The notes under the pieces were generated by a model. It did not search any database. It saw only the letters and a program-made list of their open reading frames with translations, and had not been told where the DNA came from. The translations under genes were made by a program, and so were the position numbers. A DNA stretch of 42,579 nucleotides from Actinomycetota bacterium (GTDB taxonomy: Bacteria; Actinomycetota; Acidimicrobiia; Acidimicrobiales; Ilumatobacteraceae): the NCBI GenBank assembly GCA_009698745.1, contig WLPO01000002.1:1-42579 (forward strand), given 5' to 3'. Positions within the stretch are counted from its first letter, which is position 1, and the number at the start of each line of letters is the position of its first letter. Below are positions 17,430 to 25,118 of the stretch, in pieces.

Positions 17430-17819
17430 TTAGGCAATTTGCGCAAGCAAGTCTTCAACAAGTTTTTGAATTTCATCACGGATCGGACGCACAGCTTCTA
17501 TTCCCTTGCCGGCGGGGTCATTAAGCGGCCAATCCACATATTTCTTGCCCGGCAAAAACGGACACGCATCACCACAGCCCATAGTCACAACAACGTCAAC
17601 TGCTTCCAACATTTCCATTGTCCACAATTGCGGTTGAGCAGATGCAATGTCGATTCCAACTTCCTTCATCACCGCAACTGCAGATGGGTTAATTGAATTT
17701 GCTGGCTCCGAGCCGGCCGAATAGACCGATACCCGACCCGCACCGAGGTGGCGCATAAACCCTGCCGCCATTTGCGAACGACCAGAGTTGTGGATGCACA
17801 AAAACAAAACACCTTTCAT
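17430..17819 (-). CDS. arsC: Arsenate reductase, LMW-PTP fold (ArsC)
   Basis: ArsC reduces arsenate to arsenite. The 129-aa protein has the low-molecular-weight phosphatase P-loop near the N-terminus (C8-I-H-N-S-G-R14-S) and the second cysteine site MGCGDACP with C82 and C86, followed by KKYVDWPLNDPAGKG and EAVRPIRDEI. This C-terminal pattern matches actinobacterial ArsC proteins such as the Corynebacterium enzymes, which use mycothiol and mycoredoxin, though a thioredoxin route is also possible. Its ATG overlaps the aquaporin stop by 4 nt (ATGA). Last gene of the arsI-aquaporin-arsC unit. Confidence 0.93.
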   Translation of the reverse strand: MKGVLFLCIHNSGRSQMAAGFMRHLGAGRVSVYSAGSEPANSINPSAVAVMKEVGIDIASAQPQLWTMEMLEAVDVVVTMGCGDACPFLPGKKYVDWPLNDPAGKGIEAVRPIRDEIQKLVEDLLAQIA

Positions 17820-18493
17820 GAGCGCGGCTCGCCAAATACAAACTTGATGATTGCAACTGCCAATGTGGCGCCGATCAATTGCATCAGCACAAACATCGGT
17901 ACAGACTCAGGAGCAATTCCGGCAAATGTGTTACTCAGACTTCGCGCAACAGTTACCGCCGGGTTTGCTAATGAAGTTGACGAAGTAAAAAAATATGCTC
18001 CCGTTATCCAAGCCGCAACCGTAAACGGAACCAAATTTGCACGCTTGGCACGAATAGTCCCATAGATCACCACAAGCAGACCGATAGTCGCAATAACTTC
18101 AGAGAAGAGAATCCCCGAACCAGAGCGAACTTTTTGCGAAATGTTGATGGCATCCAAATCAAACATTAAGTTCGCGATGACTGCGCCAATGCACCCACCA
18201 ATTGTCTGCGCCACCGCGTATAAGGCCGTGTCCCGAATCGTTGCCTCGCCGGTAAAAATTCCGACAATGCCAACAACCGGATTAAAAGACGCTCCCGACA
18301 CAGGTGCAAAAATCAAAATGAGAGCAACCAACGCCCCACCAGTAGCGACGGCATTGCACAGTAATTGCAGCGCCACGATGTCAGTCAGTCTCTCGGCCAT
18401 GATGCCCGAACCAATGACCGCGACTATTAACAACCCTGTGCCAATTGCTTCAGCCAATAACCTTCGCGACATCGTTACCTGTGTAGCCGACAT
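17816..18493 (-). CDS. MIP-family aquaglyceroporin of the arsenic cluster (AqpS-like)
   Basis: The 225-aa product has about six membrane helices and the two half-helix pore motifs of the MIP family: NPV (in GASFNPVVG) and NPA followed by Arg three residues on (LANPAVTVAR). In Sinorhizobium meliloti an aquaglyceroporin (AqpS) in the ars operon lets arsenite flow out after ArsC reduction, and fused aquaporin-ArsC proteins are known in some Actinobacteria. Here the two are separate but overlap by 4 nt. No ArsB or Acr3 pump is encoded nearby, so this channel is the likely arsenite exit. The ATG at 18493 is 2 nt after the arsI stop; a GTG at 18505 is possible. Confidence 0.87.
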   Translation of the reverse strand: MSATQVTMSRRLLAEAIGTGLLIVAVIGSGIMAERLTDIVALQLLCNAVATGGALVALILIFAPVSGASFNPVVGIVGIFTGEATIRDTALYAVAQTIGGCIGAVIANLMFDLDAINISQKVRSGSGILFSEVIATIGLLVVIYGTIRAKRANLVPFTVAAWITGAYFFTSSTSLANPAVTVARSLSNTFAGIAPESVPMFVLMQLIGATLAVAIIKFVFGEPRS

Positions 18494-18495
18494 AT

Positions 18496-18909
18496 TCAGC
18501 AGCACTTCTGATCGATGGTCGCATGAAATGTCGACGCATCAGACAACACGGTGTAGTACTCCCACGGTGCCCCATCAGGACTTTGCATCCACACTTTGTC
18601 TTGCACCGCATAACAGCAGGTTGAATCCTTTTCCACAGACTCAACCAAACCAAGTTGTTCGAATCTTGCAATAGATTTTTCAACAAGTTCACTTGACTCA
18701 AGCTCAACCCCAAGATGATTGATGTGTTGATACTCGGCGTGTTCGTCACGTGGTGTTTCGATCAGCACCAACTTCAATGGTGGATCAGCGATTGCGAAGT
18801 TTGCATAGCCATCGCGAACCTTGGCGGGAGTTGCGTTAAACATCTTTGAGTAGAACTCAATTGCATCATCCAAATTCGAAACATTGAGCGCTAGTTGGAC
18901 CCGTGACAT
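18496..18909 (-). CDS. arsI: ArsI/CadI-family VOC metalloenzyme
   Basis: The 137-aa vicinal-oxygen-chelate protein starts MSRVQLALNVSNLDDAIEFYSKMFNA and closely resembles mycobacterial CadI, a cadmium-induced protein of an ars locus, and ArsI C-As lyases that demethylate trivalent organoarsenicals. The paired cysteines of the STCCYAVQDKVW segment, essential in ArsI, are present, and the sequence ends in another Cys pair (KCC). Whether it acts on methylarsenite or has another thiophilic-metal role is not decidable here. A good ribosome site (AAAAGGA, 5 nt before the ATG) is visible. It is the first gene after the shared ars operator. Confidence 0.88.
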   Translation of the reverse strand: MSRVQLALNVSNLDDAIEFYSKMFNATPAKVRDGYANFAIADPPLKLVLIETPRDEHAEYQHINHLGVELESSELVEKSIARFEQLGLVESVEKDSTCCYAVQDKVWMQSPDGAPWEYYTVLSDASTFHATIDQKCC

Positions 18910-18928
18910 ATAAATCCTTTTGGTTGGC

Positions 18929-18934
18929 TAATCT
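18929..18934 (+). promoter_or_regulatory. Predicted -10 box of leaderless arsR promoter
   Basis: TAATCT lies 6 nt upstream of the TTG proposed as the arsR start, matching TANNNT at leaderless spacing. The operator begins 3 nt downstream of it, so bound ArsR would block initiation. Confidence 0.45.
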
Positions 18935-18936
18935 GC

Positions 18937-18958
18937 TATATTGATAGTTATCAATATA
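18937..18958. promoter_or_regulatory. ArsR operator, 10-2-10 perfect inverted repeat
   Basis: The arms TATATTGATA and TATCAATATA are perfect reverse complements separated by GT. The TTGATA/TATCAA core is the consensus half-site pair of ArsR/SmtB operators. It sits between the divergent arsI (ATG at 18909) and arsR genes and covers the first six codons of arsR if that gene starts at TTG 18941. Confidence 0.88.
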
Positions 18959-19276
18959 ACACGCACCCTCAACTGCTGTTCGCCAGTCACCGAAGCATCG
19001 CTTTCGACGCGCGATGCCGATAATTTAGCCCGAGGCTTCGCCGCACTCGCAGACCCGACGCGACTCAAATTGTTTAGCCTCATCGCTGCATCCGAAGATG
19101 CAGAAACTTGTGCGTGCTCCCTCGTCAAACCGACTGGTCGATCGCAACCTACTGTGAGTCACCACCTGAAGGTCTTGCGCGAGGCCGGTCTCATTACCGG
19201 CACTAAGCGCGGAACATGGATTTGGTATCGAGTGAACCGCGATCGGTTACACGTGTTGCAGGACGTACTCGGCTAA
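18941..19276 (+). CDS. arsR: ArsR-family arsenite-responsive repressor
   Basis: A 111-aa winged-helix repressor of the ArsR/SmtB family. The DNA-reading helix is SQPTVSHHLKVLREAGL and the wing is RGTWIWYRV. Cysteines at 12 and 13 (N-C-C-S-P) and at 57 and 59 (E-T-C-A-C) match the arrangement in Corynebacterium glutamicum ArsR, where an N-terminal Cys pair and one later Cys bind As(III). Because C12-C13 are conserved, the start must lie upstream, and the only usual start codon before a stop is TTG 18941, inside the operator. It diverges from arsI and its TAA overlaps the patA stop (TAG) on the other strand. Confidence 0.9.
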   Translation: MIVINITRTLNCCSPVTEASLSTRDADNLARGFAALADPTRLKLFSLIAASEDAETCACSLVKPTGRSQPTVSHHLKVLREAGLITGTKRGTWIWYRVNRDRLHVLQDVLG

Positions 19277-20208
19277 TCAGCAGTCGGGTCTAGGTAGCCA
19301 GGATCACTCGGCCAATTCGGTTGAAATAAGTGCCACTGTTCTGGCGCTTGTCGAATGAGATTTTCAATCTCCGTAGTCAACACTTGTGTAATGCGTGCAA
19401 CATCTTCGCGCAATGAACCTTGTCGCTCGACAACAAGCGCTGGTCTGATAACCGACTTATGACCGTTTGCGCCTGGAGTAAAAAAGGTGGCCATCGGTAA
19501 GAGTTGAGCACCAGTCCGCAGTGCAAAAAAAGCTGGTCCTGCTGGCACTGTCGTCGTTTCGCCAAAAAACTGCACCTCTACCCCAGTGCGCTGGCCATCT
19601 TTAGGGATATCGCGATCGCACAGCAACGACACGACGTGGTTGTCTCGCAACGCTTTACCAACAGCAACGCCGGCATCATCGGAGAGTGGGATGACATTCA
19701 CCCCATATCTCGATCGCAGCTCAACAAACCATTCGAACAGCTCGGTATTTTCCAGACGCTCAACCACTGCGGTCAATTGATAACCCTGGTCGATCAACCA
19801 CCGTCCAGACCACTCCCACCCGCCCATGTGAGGCAACGCAAGAATTGTGCCCTTGCCTTTGGCTGCAGAATCTTCGATGTGCTCAAACCCTTCAACGTGA
19901 TGCCCATCTGCAATTTGCTGCCTCGAGAGCGAAGGCAAACGAAATGTCTCCAAGTAATAACGCGTGTAACTCACAAATGATCGTTGTATTGCGTCGTGCA
20001 ATTGCTTGCCAGTCAAACTCGGATCAACTCTTTGTAAATGTCGCTTCACCATTGCCTTGTTTTGCTTCATCGCTCTTGCAAGAGAACCACCAATGGTTGT
20101 AGCAGCGCCAGACAACACTGGTGATGGAGCAAGACGAGCAACCAGGGATGCGAACCTGTATCCGCTTACAGAGATTTTTTCTGCTGCGTTGTGATGCGCT
20201 TGCGGCAT
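19273..20208 (-). CDS. patA: Phosphatidylinositol mannoside acyltransferase (PatA-like, LpxL family)
   Basis: The 311-aa protein is a membrane-associated acyltransferase of the lipid A acyltransferase/PatA family. The catalytic HX4E motif is seen in LPHMGGWEWSGR (about 125-136); further family signatures are LLCDRDIPKDG, VPAGPAFFALRTGAQLLP and QWHLFQPNWP near the end. Known PatA enzymes acylate a mannose of PIM1/PIM2. It lies 6 nt after pgsA, as in mycobacteria, and in the same pathway as the pimA-like gene on the far side of the arsenic cluster. Its stop overlaps the arsR stop by 2 nt from the opposite strand. Confidence 0.87.
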   Translation of the reverse strand: MPQAHHNAAEKISVSGYRFASLVARLAPSPVLSGAATTIGGSLARAMKQNKAMVKRHLQRVDPSLTGKQLHDAIQRSFVSYTRYYLETFRLPSLSRQQIADGHHVEGFEHIEDSAAKGKGTILALPHMGGWEWSGRWLIDQGYQLTAVVERLENTELFEWFVELRSRYGVNVIPLSDDAGVAVGKALRDNHVVSLLCDRDIPKDGQRTGVEVQFFGETTTVPAGPAFFALRTGAQLLPMATFFTPGANGHKSVIRPALVVERQGSLREDVARITQVLTTEIENLIRQAPEQWHLFQPNWPSDPGYLDPTAD

Positions 20209-20214
20209 GCAGAA

Positions 20215-20904
20215 TTATTGCATTCGGCGACGGCGCGAAAATCGTTCGCGATAATCATCACGACGCACACGCCGAGAAGCTCGACGCGAACGTCGCACTT
20301 CTTGTTTTTGTGCTGTAACAGGAGCAACTGCAGCCTGCTTCCAAACCTTTGCAAAACGTTGCACCGCGGTCATCGTGGTGAGTACAAGCATCGCCCACAT
20401 CACCCACCACAGCAATGAAGCAAACAACAATCCGACGCACAACACAATGATGCGCTCTGCTCGTTCCATCAAACCACCCTTGGCATGAAGTCCGAGCGAT
20501 TCGGCTTTAGCGCGCTGATACGAAATCAGTGATGACACCGCCATCACCGCAAACGGCAACACTGCTGCCGTGGCACCACGAGTATCGGCCAGATACCACG
20601 CCACGCCACCGAGCAAGAACGAATCACTTACTCGGTCTATGACTGAGTCAAAAAATGCTCCACGTTGACTTGCCGAGTTTGATGCCTTAGCGAGTGCCCC
20701 ATCAAACATGTCTGGAAGAGCCGACAAAATGACGAGCGCGAGACCGAGCGGCAATGACCCAAGGCCAATGGCAATCGATGCGCCAATTGCAATACACAAA
20801 CCCAGGATCGTGATGTGATCAGGCGATAAACCTGTGCGAAGCAAGAGCTTTCCGACGGGGCGCACGACACGCTCGATCTCCACACGAAACCGACCGTCAA
20901 ACAT
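20215..20904 (-). CDS. pgsA: CDP-alcohol phosphatidyltransferase, phosphatidylinositol(-phosphate) synthase type
   Basis: The 229-aa membrane protein should couple CDP-diacylglycerol to inositol 1-phosphate, giving the PIM lipid anchor. The signature D-x2-DG-x2-A-x9-G-x3-D-x3-D is present (DMFDGALAK...RGAFFDSVIDR), but the conserved Arg after the Ala is Lys. About six membrane helices and a very basic C-terminus (RRSRRASRRVRRDD) follow. YQRAKAESLG and ERAERII match the actinobacterial enzymes. The ATG at 20904 is preferred, 10 nt after the upstream stop; a TTG at 20937 would overlap it. Followed by patA. Confidence 0.87.
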   Translation of the reverse strand: MFDGRFRVEIERVVRPVGKLLLRTGLSPDHITILGLCIAIGASIAIGLGSLPLGLALVILSALPDMFDGALAKASNSASQRGAFFDSVIDRVSDSFLLGGVAWYLADTRGATAAVLPFAVMAVSSLISYQRAKAESLGLHAKGGLMERAERIIVLCVGLLFASLLWWVMWAMLVLTTMTAVQRFAKVWKQAAVAPVTAQKQEVRRSRRASRRVRRDDYRERFSRRRRMQ

Positions 20905-20914
20905 ATGCGAGAGC

Positions 20915-21409
20915 CTACTTGTCGGGGTTGGCTTCAACTAAACATTCGACAATGGACGCATCAATTGCGTCCACCAAGACCAATCCCCGCTGTGCAGGGG
21001 GTTCCTCTGCGCTATAACAAAAAACTCGCCAAGTAGGTCGACTACGAAAACCTCGCCACACCTGCTGAGCCGAAGAATGACCGACTGCAAAGCCAACCGC
21101 TCGACTTGCGAAAACGAGGGCAGTCTTTTCGTCAACTGTCATTTTCCAGGATGAACTCAACACAAATAAACCGAACACACTGAGCGCAACCGCAACGATG
21201 AGCATGCCGTCATTTACAAGACCACTACTTCCGAGTGATGAATCTGCAGATCGCGCTGCAAGCCACAATCCGAAACACGCGACTGCTATGCCGAGATAAA
21301 TAAATCCTGGAATCCTTCGCCGGTTGTTGTCGGGGAATTGGTATGGCCCAACAAATGCCGAAATATCCAGATCATCTGGCAGTGCATCACGTATCTCATT
21401 GCTCGACAT
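20915..21409 (-). CDS. Hypothetical membrane protein in the PIM operon
   Basis: I do not recognise this 164-aa protein. It has an acidic N-terminus (about 1-30), two hydrophobic helices (about 35-52 and 68-86) and a soluble C-terminal part of about 75 residues with a TWRVFCYSAEEP stretch. A purine-rich AGGGAAG ribosome site lies 7 nt before the ATG. It lies between the HIT gene (15 nt) and pgsA (10 nt), so it is cotranscribed with phosphatidylinositol-mannoside genes and may serve envelope lipid synthesis; that is inference only. Confidence 0.75.
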   Translation of the reverse strand: MSSNEIRDALPDDLDISAFVGPYQFPDNNRRRIPGFIYLGIAVACFGLWLAARSADSSLGSSGLVNDGMLIVAVALSVFGLFVLSSSWKMTVDEKTALVFASRAVGFAVGHSSAQQVWRGFRSRPTWRVFCYSAEEPPAQRGLVLVDAIDASIVECLVEANPDK

Positions 21410-21424
21410 TGATTACTTCCCTTG

Positions 21425-21943
21425 TTAGTTGTTTTGCGCTTCGAGTGACTTCCACGCAGATCTCACACGCTCAGCCGTCACGTCCAAAGCTTCTGGCAAA
21501 ATTTTGGTGTTGGCAACTGCAACCATGAAGTTAGTGTCGCCACCCCATCGTGGCACAATGTGCACGTGTAAATGCTGAGCAATGCTCCCACCGGCCGACG
21601 CGCCCATATTGATGCCGACATTGATGCCCTGCGGGTTGTATTCGGCTTTTAACACTTGCACGCCAAACGTAACCGTCGACCAAATCTCGTTGTGCTCATC
21701 TGGTGTGAGGTTTTCGAGTTCGGCAACTTCGCGATACGGCAACACCAACAAGTGTCCAGGAGAATATGGGAACGCGTTGAGAATCACAAACGAATGCGCA
21801 CCACGATGCACGATATGCGACTCTTCGTCTTTCATATCCGACTCAAGGATCTCGGTAAACACCGACTTGCCCGAAACATTCTTCTTTGCATCGCCCTGCA
21901 CATACTGCGCACGCCAACCATTCCAAAGTCGCTCTAGGCGCAT
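21425..21943 (-). CDS. HIT-family hydrolase/phosphorylase (Ap4A phosphorylase-like)
   Basis: The 172-aa protein carries the histidine-triad motif QHLHVHIVPRWGGDTNF (about 125-141) and upstream HIT-fold segments FVILNAFPYSPGHLLVLPYRE. The mycobacterial homologue at the same locus (between thrS and pgsA1) is a diadenosine tetraphosphate phosphorylase, so nucleotide-AMP cleavage linked to tRNA-synthetase by-products is likely. It begins 5 nt after the thrS stop. Cytoplasmic, normal length. Confidence 0.9.
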   Translation of the reverse strand: MRLERLWNGWRAQYVQGDAKKNVSGKSVFTEILESDMKDEESHIVHRGAHSFVILNAFPYSPGHLLVLPYREVAELENLTPDEHNEIWSTVTFGVQVLKAEYNPQGINVGINMGASAGGSIAQHLHVHIVPRWGGDTNFMVAVANTKILPEALDVTAERVRSAWKSLEAQNN

Positions 21944-21948
21944 TTCTG

Positions 21949-23934
21949 CTACAACACCATTTCGGATGCATCGGCAGTTTCGTCTTGTAACTGCTTCACG
22001 AAGTCTGCAAACTTCACATCGCGTATCACTTCGCCACCACGAGGATTGACGCCAACTGTTTCGTTTGCAACATCGTCATCACCAACGACGAGCACATACG
22101 GAATGCGCTCCAGTTTTGCCGAACGAATTCGCTTGCCTAACTGCTCATCAGCGACACTTGTGTCGACCCTGAATCCAGCTCGAAGAAGTTGTGTGATGAG
22201 TTTTGTTGCATACGGCTCGTGACCACTCGTCACCGGAAGTACGCGCACTTGCACTGGTGCCAGCCAAGTTGGGAACGCTCCGCCGTAATGCTCAAGCAGC
22301 ACACCAAAGAATCGTTCGACCGAGCCGAACAACGCACGGTGCAACATGATCGGCTGATGACGGCCGTTGTCTGACCCGATGTACTCCAACTTGAATCGCT
22401 CAGGAAGATTGAAGTCGCATTGAATTGTGCTCAATTGCCATTTACGACCGATTGCATCGCGTACATCAATGTCAATCTTTGGACCATAGAAAGCAGCGTC
22501 GCCCTCTTTGACCGAATAGTCAACTCCATGTCGATGAAGCGCTTCACGCAATGCTGTGGTCGCCTTCTCCCAGATTTCGTCGCTACCAACCGATTTCTCT
22601 GGATCGCGTGTTGAGAGTTTGAATTCGAAATCCTCAAAACCAAACTTGCGCAACACCGAGATAACAAAATCAAGCAACGAAGTAATCTCGTCGGCCATCT
22701 GGTCTTCTGTGCAAAAAATGTGGCTGTCATCCTGAGTGAAACCACGGATTCGCAACAAACCATGCAAGGTTCCGGCGCGCTCGTATCGGTACACAGTGCC
22801 AAGCTCGAATAAGCGCAATGGCAATTCGCGATAACTGCGCTGCCTGTCGCGATAGATCAAGCAATGCATCGGACAGTTCATCGGCTTCGGGTAATACGTG
22901 CCGTTGTCCATCTCCATCGGCGGATACATGCCGTCTTTGTAGAAGTGCAAGTGGCCAGAAGTTTCAAACAATTCTGCGTTGGCCAGATGCGGCGTAAATA
23001 CAAATTGGTATCCACCGTTTTGATGGCGGTGACGGCTGTAATCCTCCATCAGTTTGCGAACAATTCCACCCTTTGGATGCCACACGGCAAGACCACCACC
23101 GAGTTCGGACGGAAACGACAACAAATCCATTTCGACAGCGAGTCGACGATGATCACGCTTTTCGGCTTCTGCCAAACGTGTGATGTGTTCTTCAAGTGCA
23201 GCCTTTGACTCCCACGCTGTTCCATAGATCCGCTGCAGCATCGGACCTTTCTCATTGCCCCGCCAATACGCGCCGGCAACTTTCATCAACGCAAAGTGCC
23301 CGAGTTTGCCAGTTGTTGGCACGTGAGGACCACGACACAAGTCAACGAATGAATCGGTGTTGCGATACACGCTCACGACATCGCCACCCTGCACTTCGGA
23401 TGCGTCGGTGCCATCTGCGGAACCACTCGTCACCCGCGTGATGATTTCGCATTTGTAAGGCTGATCGGCAAACAATTCAAGTGCGGCCTTGACCGACATC
23501 TCATCGCGAGTAAACGATTGGTCTGCTTTGATGATCTCGCGCATCTTTTCTGTTATTGCTGCAAGGTCGGTGTCACTGAACGTTTTGCCACCAGGCAATT
23601 CGAAGTCATAGTAAAAGCCGTCTTCAATTGCAGGACCAATTGTAAATTTTGCGCCAACAAACAACTGCACAACTGCTTGGGCCATCACATGTGCCGTTGA
23701 GTGCCGCAGCACATGACGACCGGCATCACTCTCTGCCGTGATGATCGAAACCTGCGCACCCGAACCCAATGCGGCCGTAAGGTCGGTTTCTTTGCCATCG
23801 ACAACCGCAGCTACTGCAGCTTTGGCCAATCGGGATCCAATTCCTTGAGCCAGGTCAAGCGACGTTGAGCCAGCGGGAAGGGATTTACGAGTGCCGTCAG
23901 GAAGGCTGACTTCAATAGTTTCTACGGCACTCAT
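21949..23934 (-). CDS. thrS: Threonyl-tRNA synthetase
   Basis: A complete class II synthetase of 661 aa. It has an N-terminal TGS domain (1-64), the editing-domain HxxxH (H78 and H82 in HSTAHVMAQ), motif 2 (RYERAGTLHGLLRIRGFTQDD), the zinc-site Cys in MNCPMHCLIY, motif 3 around HRALFGSVERFFGVLLEHY, and the anticodon-binding domain at the end. It heads the thrS-HIT-hyp-pgsA-patA unit. AAAGGG lies 4 nt before the ATG and a TAGACT box lies 10 nt before it; if the latter is the -10, the leader would be only about 3 nt. The 56-bp upstream gap is too short for a T-box. Confidence 0.97.
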   Translation of the reverse strand: MSAVETIEVSLPDGTRKSLPAGSTSLDLAQGIGSRLAKAAVAAVVDGKETDLTAALGSGAQVSIITAESDAGRHVLRHSTAHVMAQAVVQLFVGAKFTIGPAIEDGFYYDFELPGGKTFSDTDLAAITEKMREIIKADQSFTRDEMSVKAALELFADQPYKCEIITRVTSGSADGTDASEVQGGDVVSVYRNTDSFVDLCRGPHVPTTGKLGHFALMKVAGAYWRGNEKGPMLQRIYGTAWESKAALEEHITRLAEAEKRDHRRLAVEMDLLSFPSELGGGLAVWHPKGGIVRKLMEDYSRHRHQNGGYQFVFTPHLANAELFETSGHLHFYKDGMYPPMEMDNGTYYPKPMNCPMHCLIYRDRQRSYRELPLRLFELGTVYRYERAGTLHGLLRIRGFTQDDSHIFCTEDQMADEITSLLDFVISVLRKFGFEDFEFKLSTRDPEKSVGSDEIWEKATTALREALHRHGVDYSVKEGDAAFYGPKIDIDVRDAIGRKWQLSTIQCDFNLPERFKLEYIGSDNGRHQPIMLHRALFGSVERFFGVLLEHYGGAFPTWLAPVQVRVLPVTSGHEPYATKLITQLLRAGFRVDTSVADEQLGKRIRSAKLERIPYVLVVGDDDVANETVGVNPRGGEVIRDVKFADFVKQLQDETADASEMVL

Positions 23935-23990
23935 CGTGCCCTTTAGTCTAGTTTCTCAAATTTGCTTGGAACGGCACAATTATTCGGTGT

Positions 23991-25118
23991 TCAGGAGAGT
24001 GCGAGATTGACCCCAAGTAAGTTTGCTGCAGTTGAAACATCAATGCCTTTTGTCGCAGCAGCATCGATGAGCTTCACAGCGCGAGGTGTATCAAGATCAT
24101 CGTCGAGGGCCTCGCGCACCATGCCAAGCAACTCACCAGCATCGGATTTTGTTCCGGTGCCCCACAGTGCGAGTCGCTCAATATTGCGAGCAAACATGTC
24201 TTCGTCCCACTCCCACTCAAATCGGTAGTGATGCTCGATCAATCCGAGTCGGATAACCCGTGGGTCGAAACGTGTGCGTAGCTTGTCGACGAACACCAAG
24301 TTTCCACGACTCTTCGACATCTTGTGACCATCCATCGACACCATTGCAACATGCATCCAGTGCTTAACAAACTGTTCCCCCGTCGCCGCTTCTGACTGGG
24401 CACGTTCGCATTCGTGATGTGGGAATATTAAATCGCTACCGCCACCGTGCAAGTCGATTGTTGTTCCCAATTCGCGCAATGCAAGTGCCGAACATTCGAT
24501 GTGCCAACCAGGCCTGCCGGCCCCCCACAGAGTTTCCCACGAAGGTTCATCTACCGCCGATGAATGCCACAGAACGAAATCGAGTGGATGACGCTTATGT
24601 GGGTCCTCCACATTTCCTCCGCGTTCGCGAGCGAGTTCAATCATCGTCTCTTGTGAATAATGAGAAATCTCTCCAAACGTTTTGGATTGAGTGACATCGA
24701 AGTACACGGAACCACCCGACTGATAAGCGAAGCCTTTGTCAATCACCATGCCGATGAATCCACGAATGTCAGAAATTGCTGATGACGCACGCGGTGTTGA
24801 ATACATCGGCAACGCTCCGAGCGCTTCCATGTCGGCGGTGAAGCGAGCTTCTTCGCCTGCCGCCAGGTCCAAATAGTGAACACCCAACTCGCGCGCTTTA
24901 GCAAACAATGGGTCGTCGACATCAGTGACGTTGCGTACGCATTTCACTTCATGACCGAGGTCGATCAACCGTCGAATCAAAATGTCGTAACTAATGAAAG
25001 TAAACGCATGACCTAGATGCGTTGCGTCATACGGTGTGATTCCGCATGTGTACATCAATACGGTTTGTCCGGGTTCGAATGGAACCACCGATTGTTTGGC
25101 GGTGTCGTAGAGACGCAT
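23991..25118 (-). CDS. mshC: Cysteine:glucosaminyl-inositol ligase (mycothiol synthesis), MshC
   Basis: MshC joins cysteine to GlcN-Ins with ATP to make the mycothiol precursor. The 375-aa protein is related to cysteinyl-tRNA synthetase but has the MshC-type start MYTCGITPYDATHLGHA instead of the CysRS CGPTVY pattern, and lacks the C-terminal tRNA-binding extension. The HIGH-like HLGH is at 34-37, KMSKS at 266-270, and probable zinc ligands are C25, C209 and H234 with HHECE. Slightly shorter than mycobacterial MshC (about 410 aa), mainly at the N-terminus. Its ATG shares one nucleotide with the stop of the F420:NADP oxidoreductase gene (TAATG), implying coupling of two redox-cofactor functions. 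Confidence 0.92.
   Translation of the reverse strand: MRLYDTAKQSVVPFEPGQTVLMYTCGITPYDATHLGHAFTFISYDILIRRLIDLGHEVKCVRNVTDVDDPLFAKARELGVHYLDLAAGEEARFTADMEALGALPMYSTPRASSAISDIRGFIGMVIDKGFAYQSGGSVYFDVTQSKTFGEISHYSQETMIELARERGGNVEDPHKRHPLDFVLWHSSAVDEPSWETLWGAGRPGWHIECSALALRELGTTIDLHGGGSDLIFPHHECERAQSEAATGEQFVKHWMHVAMVSMDGHKMSKSRGNLVFVDKLRTRFDPRVIRLGLIEHHYRFEWEWDEDMFARNIERLALWGTGTKSDAGELLGMVREALDDDLDTPRAVKLIDAAATKGIDVSTAANLLGVNLALS

Noticed and set aside
18496-18909. Generic glyoxalase I or bleomycin-resistance protein
   Set aside because: The Cys pair in STCCYAVQDKVW, the C-terminal Cys pair and the arsC/arsR context point to the ArsI/CadI branch.
23935-23990. T-box riboswitch before thrS
   Set aside because: The gap is only 56 bp and has no specifier stem or antiterminator.
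23991-25118. Cysteinyl-tRNA synthetase (cysS)
   Set aside because: The CGITPYDATHLGHA start and the missing C-terminal tRNA-binding region fit MshC rather than CysRS.
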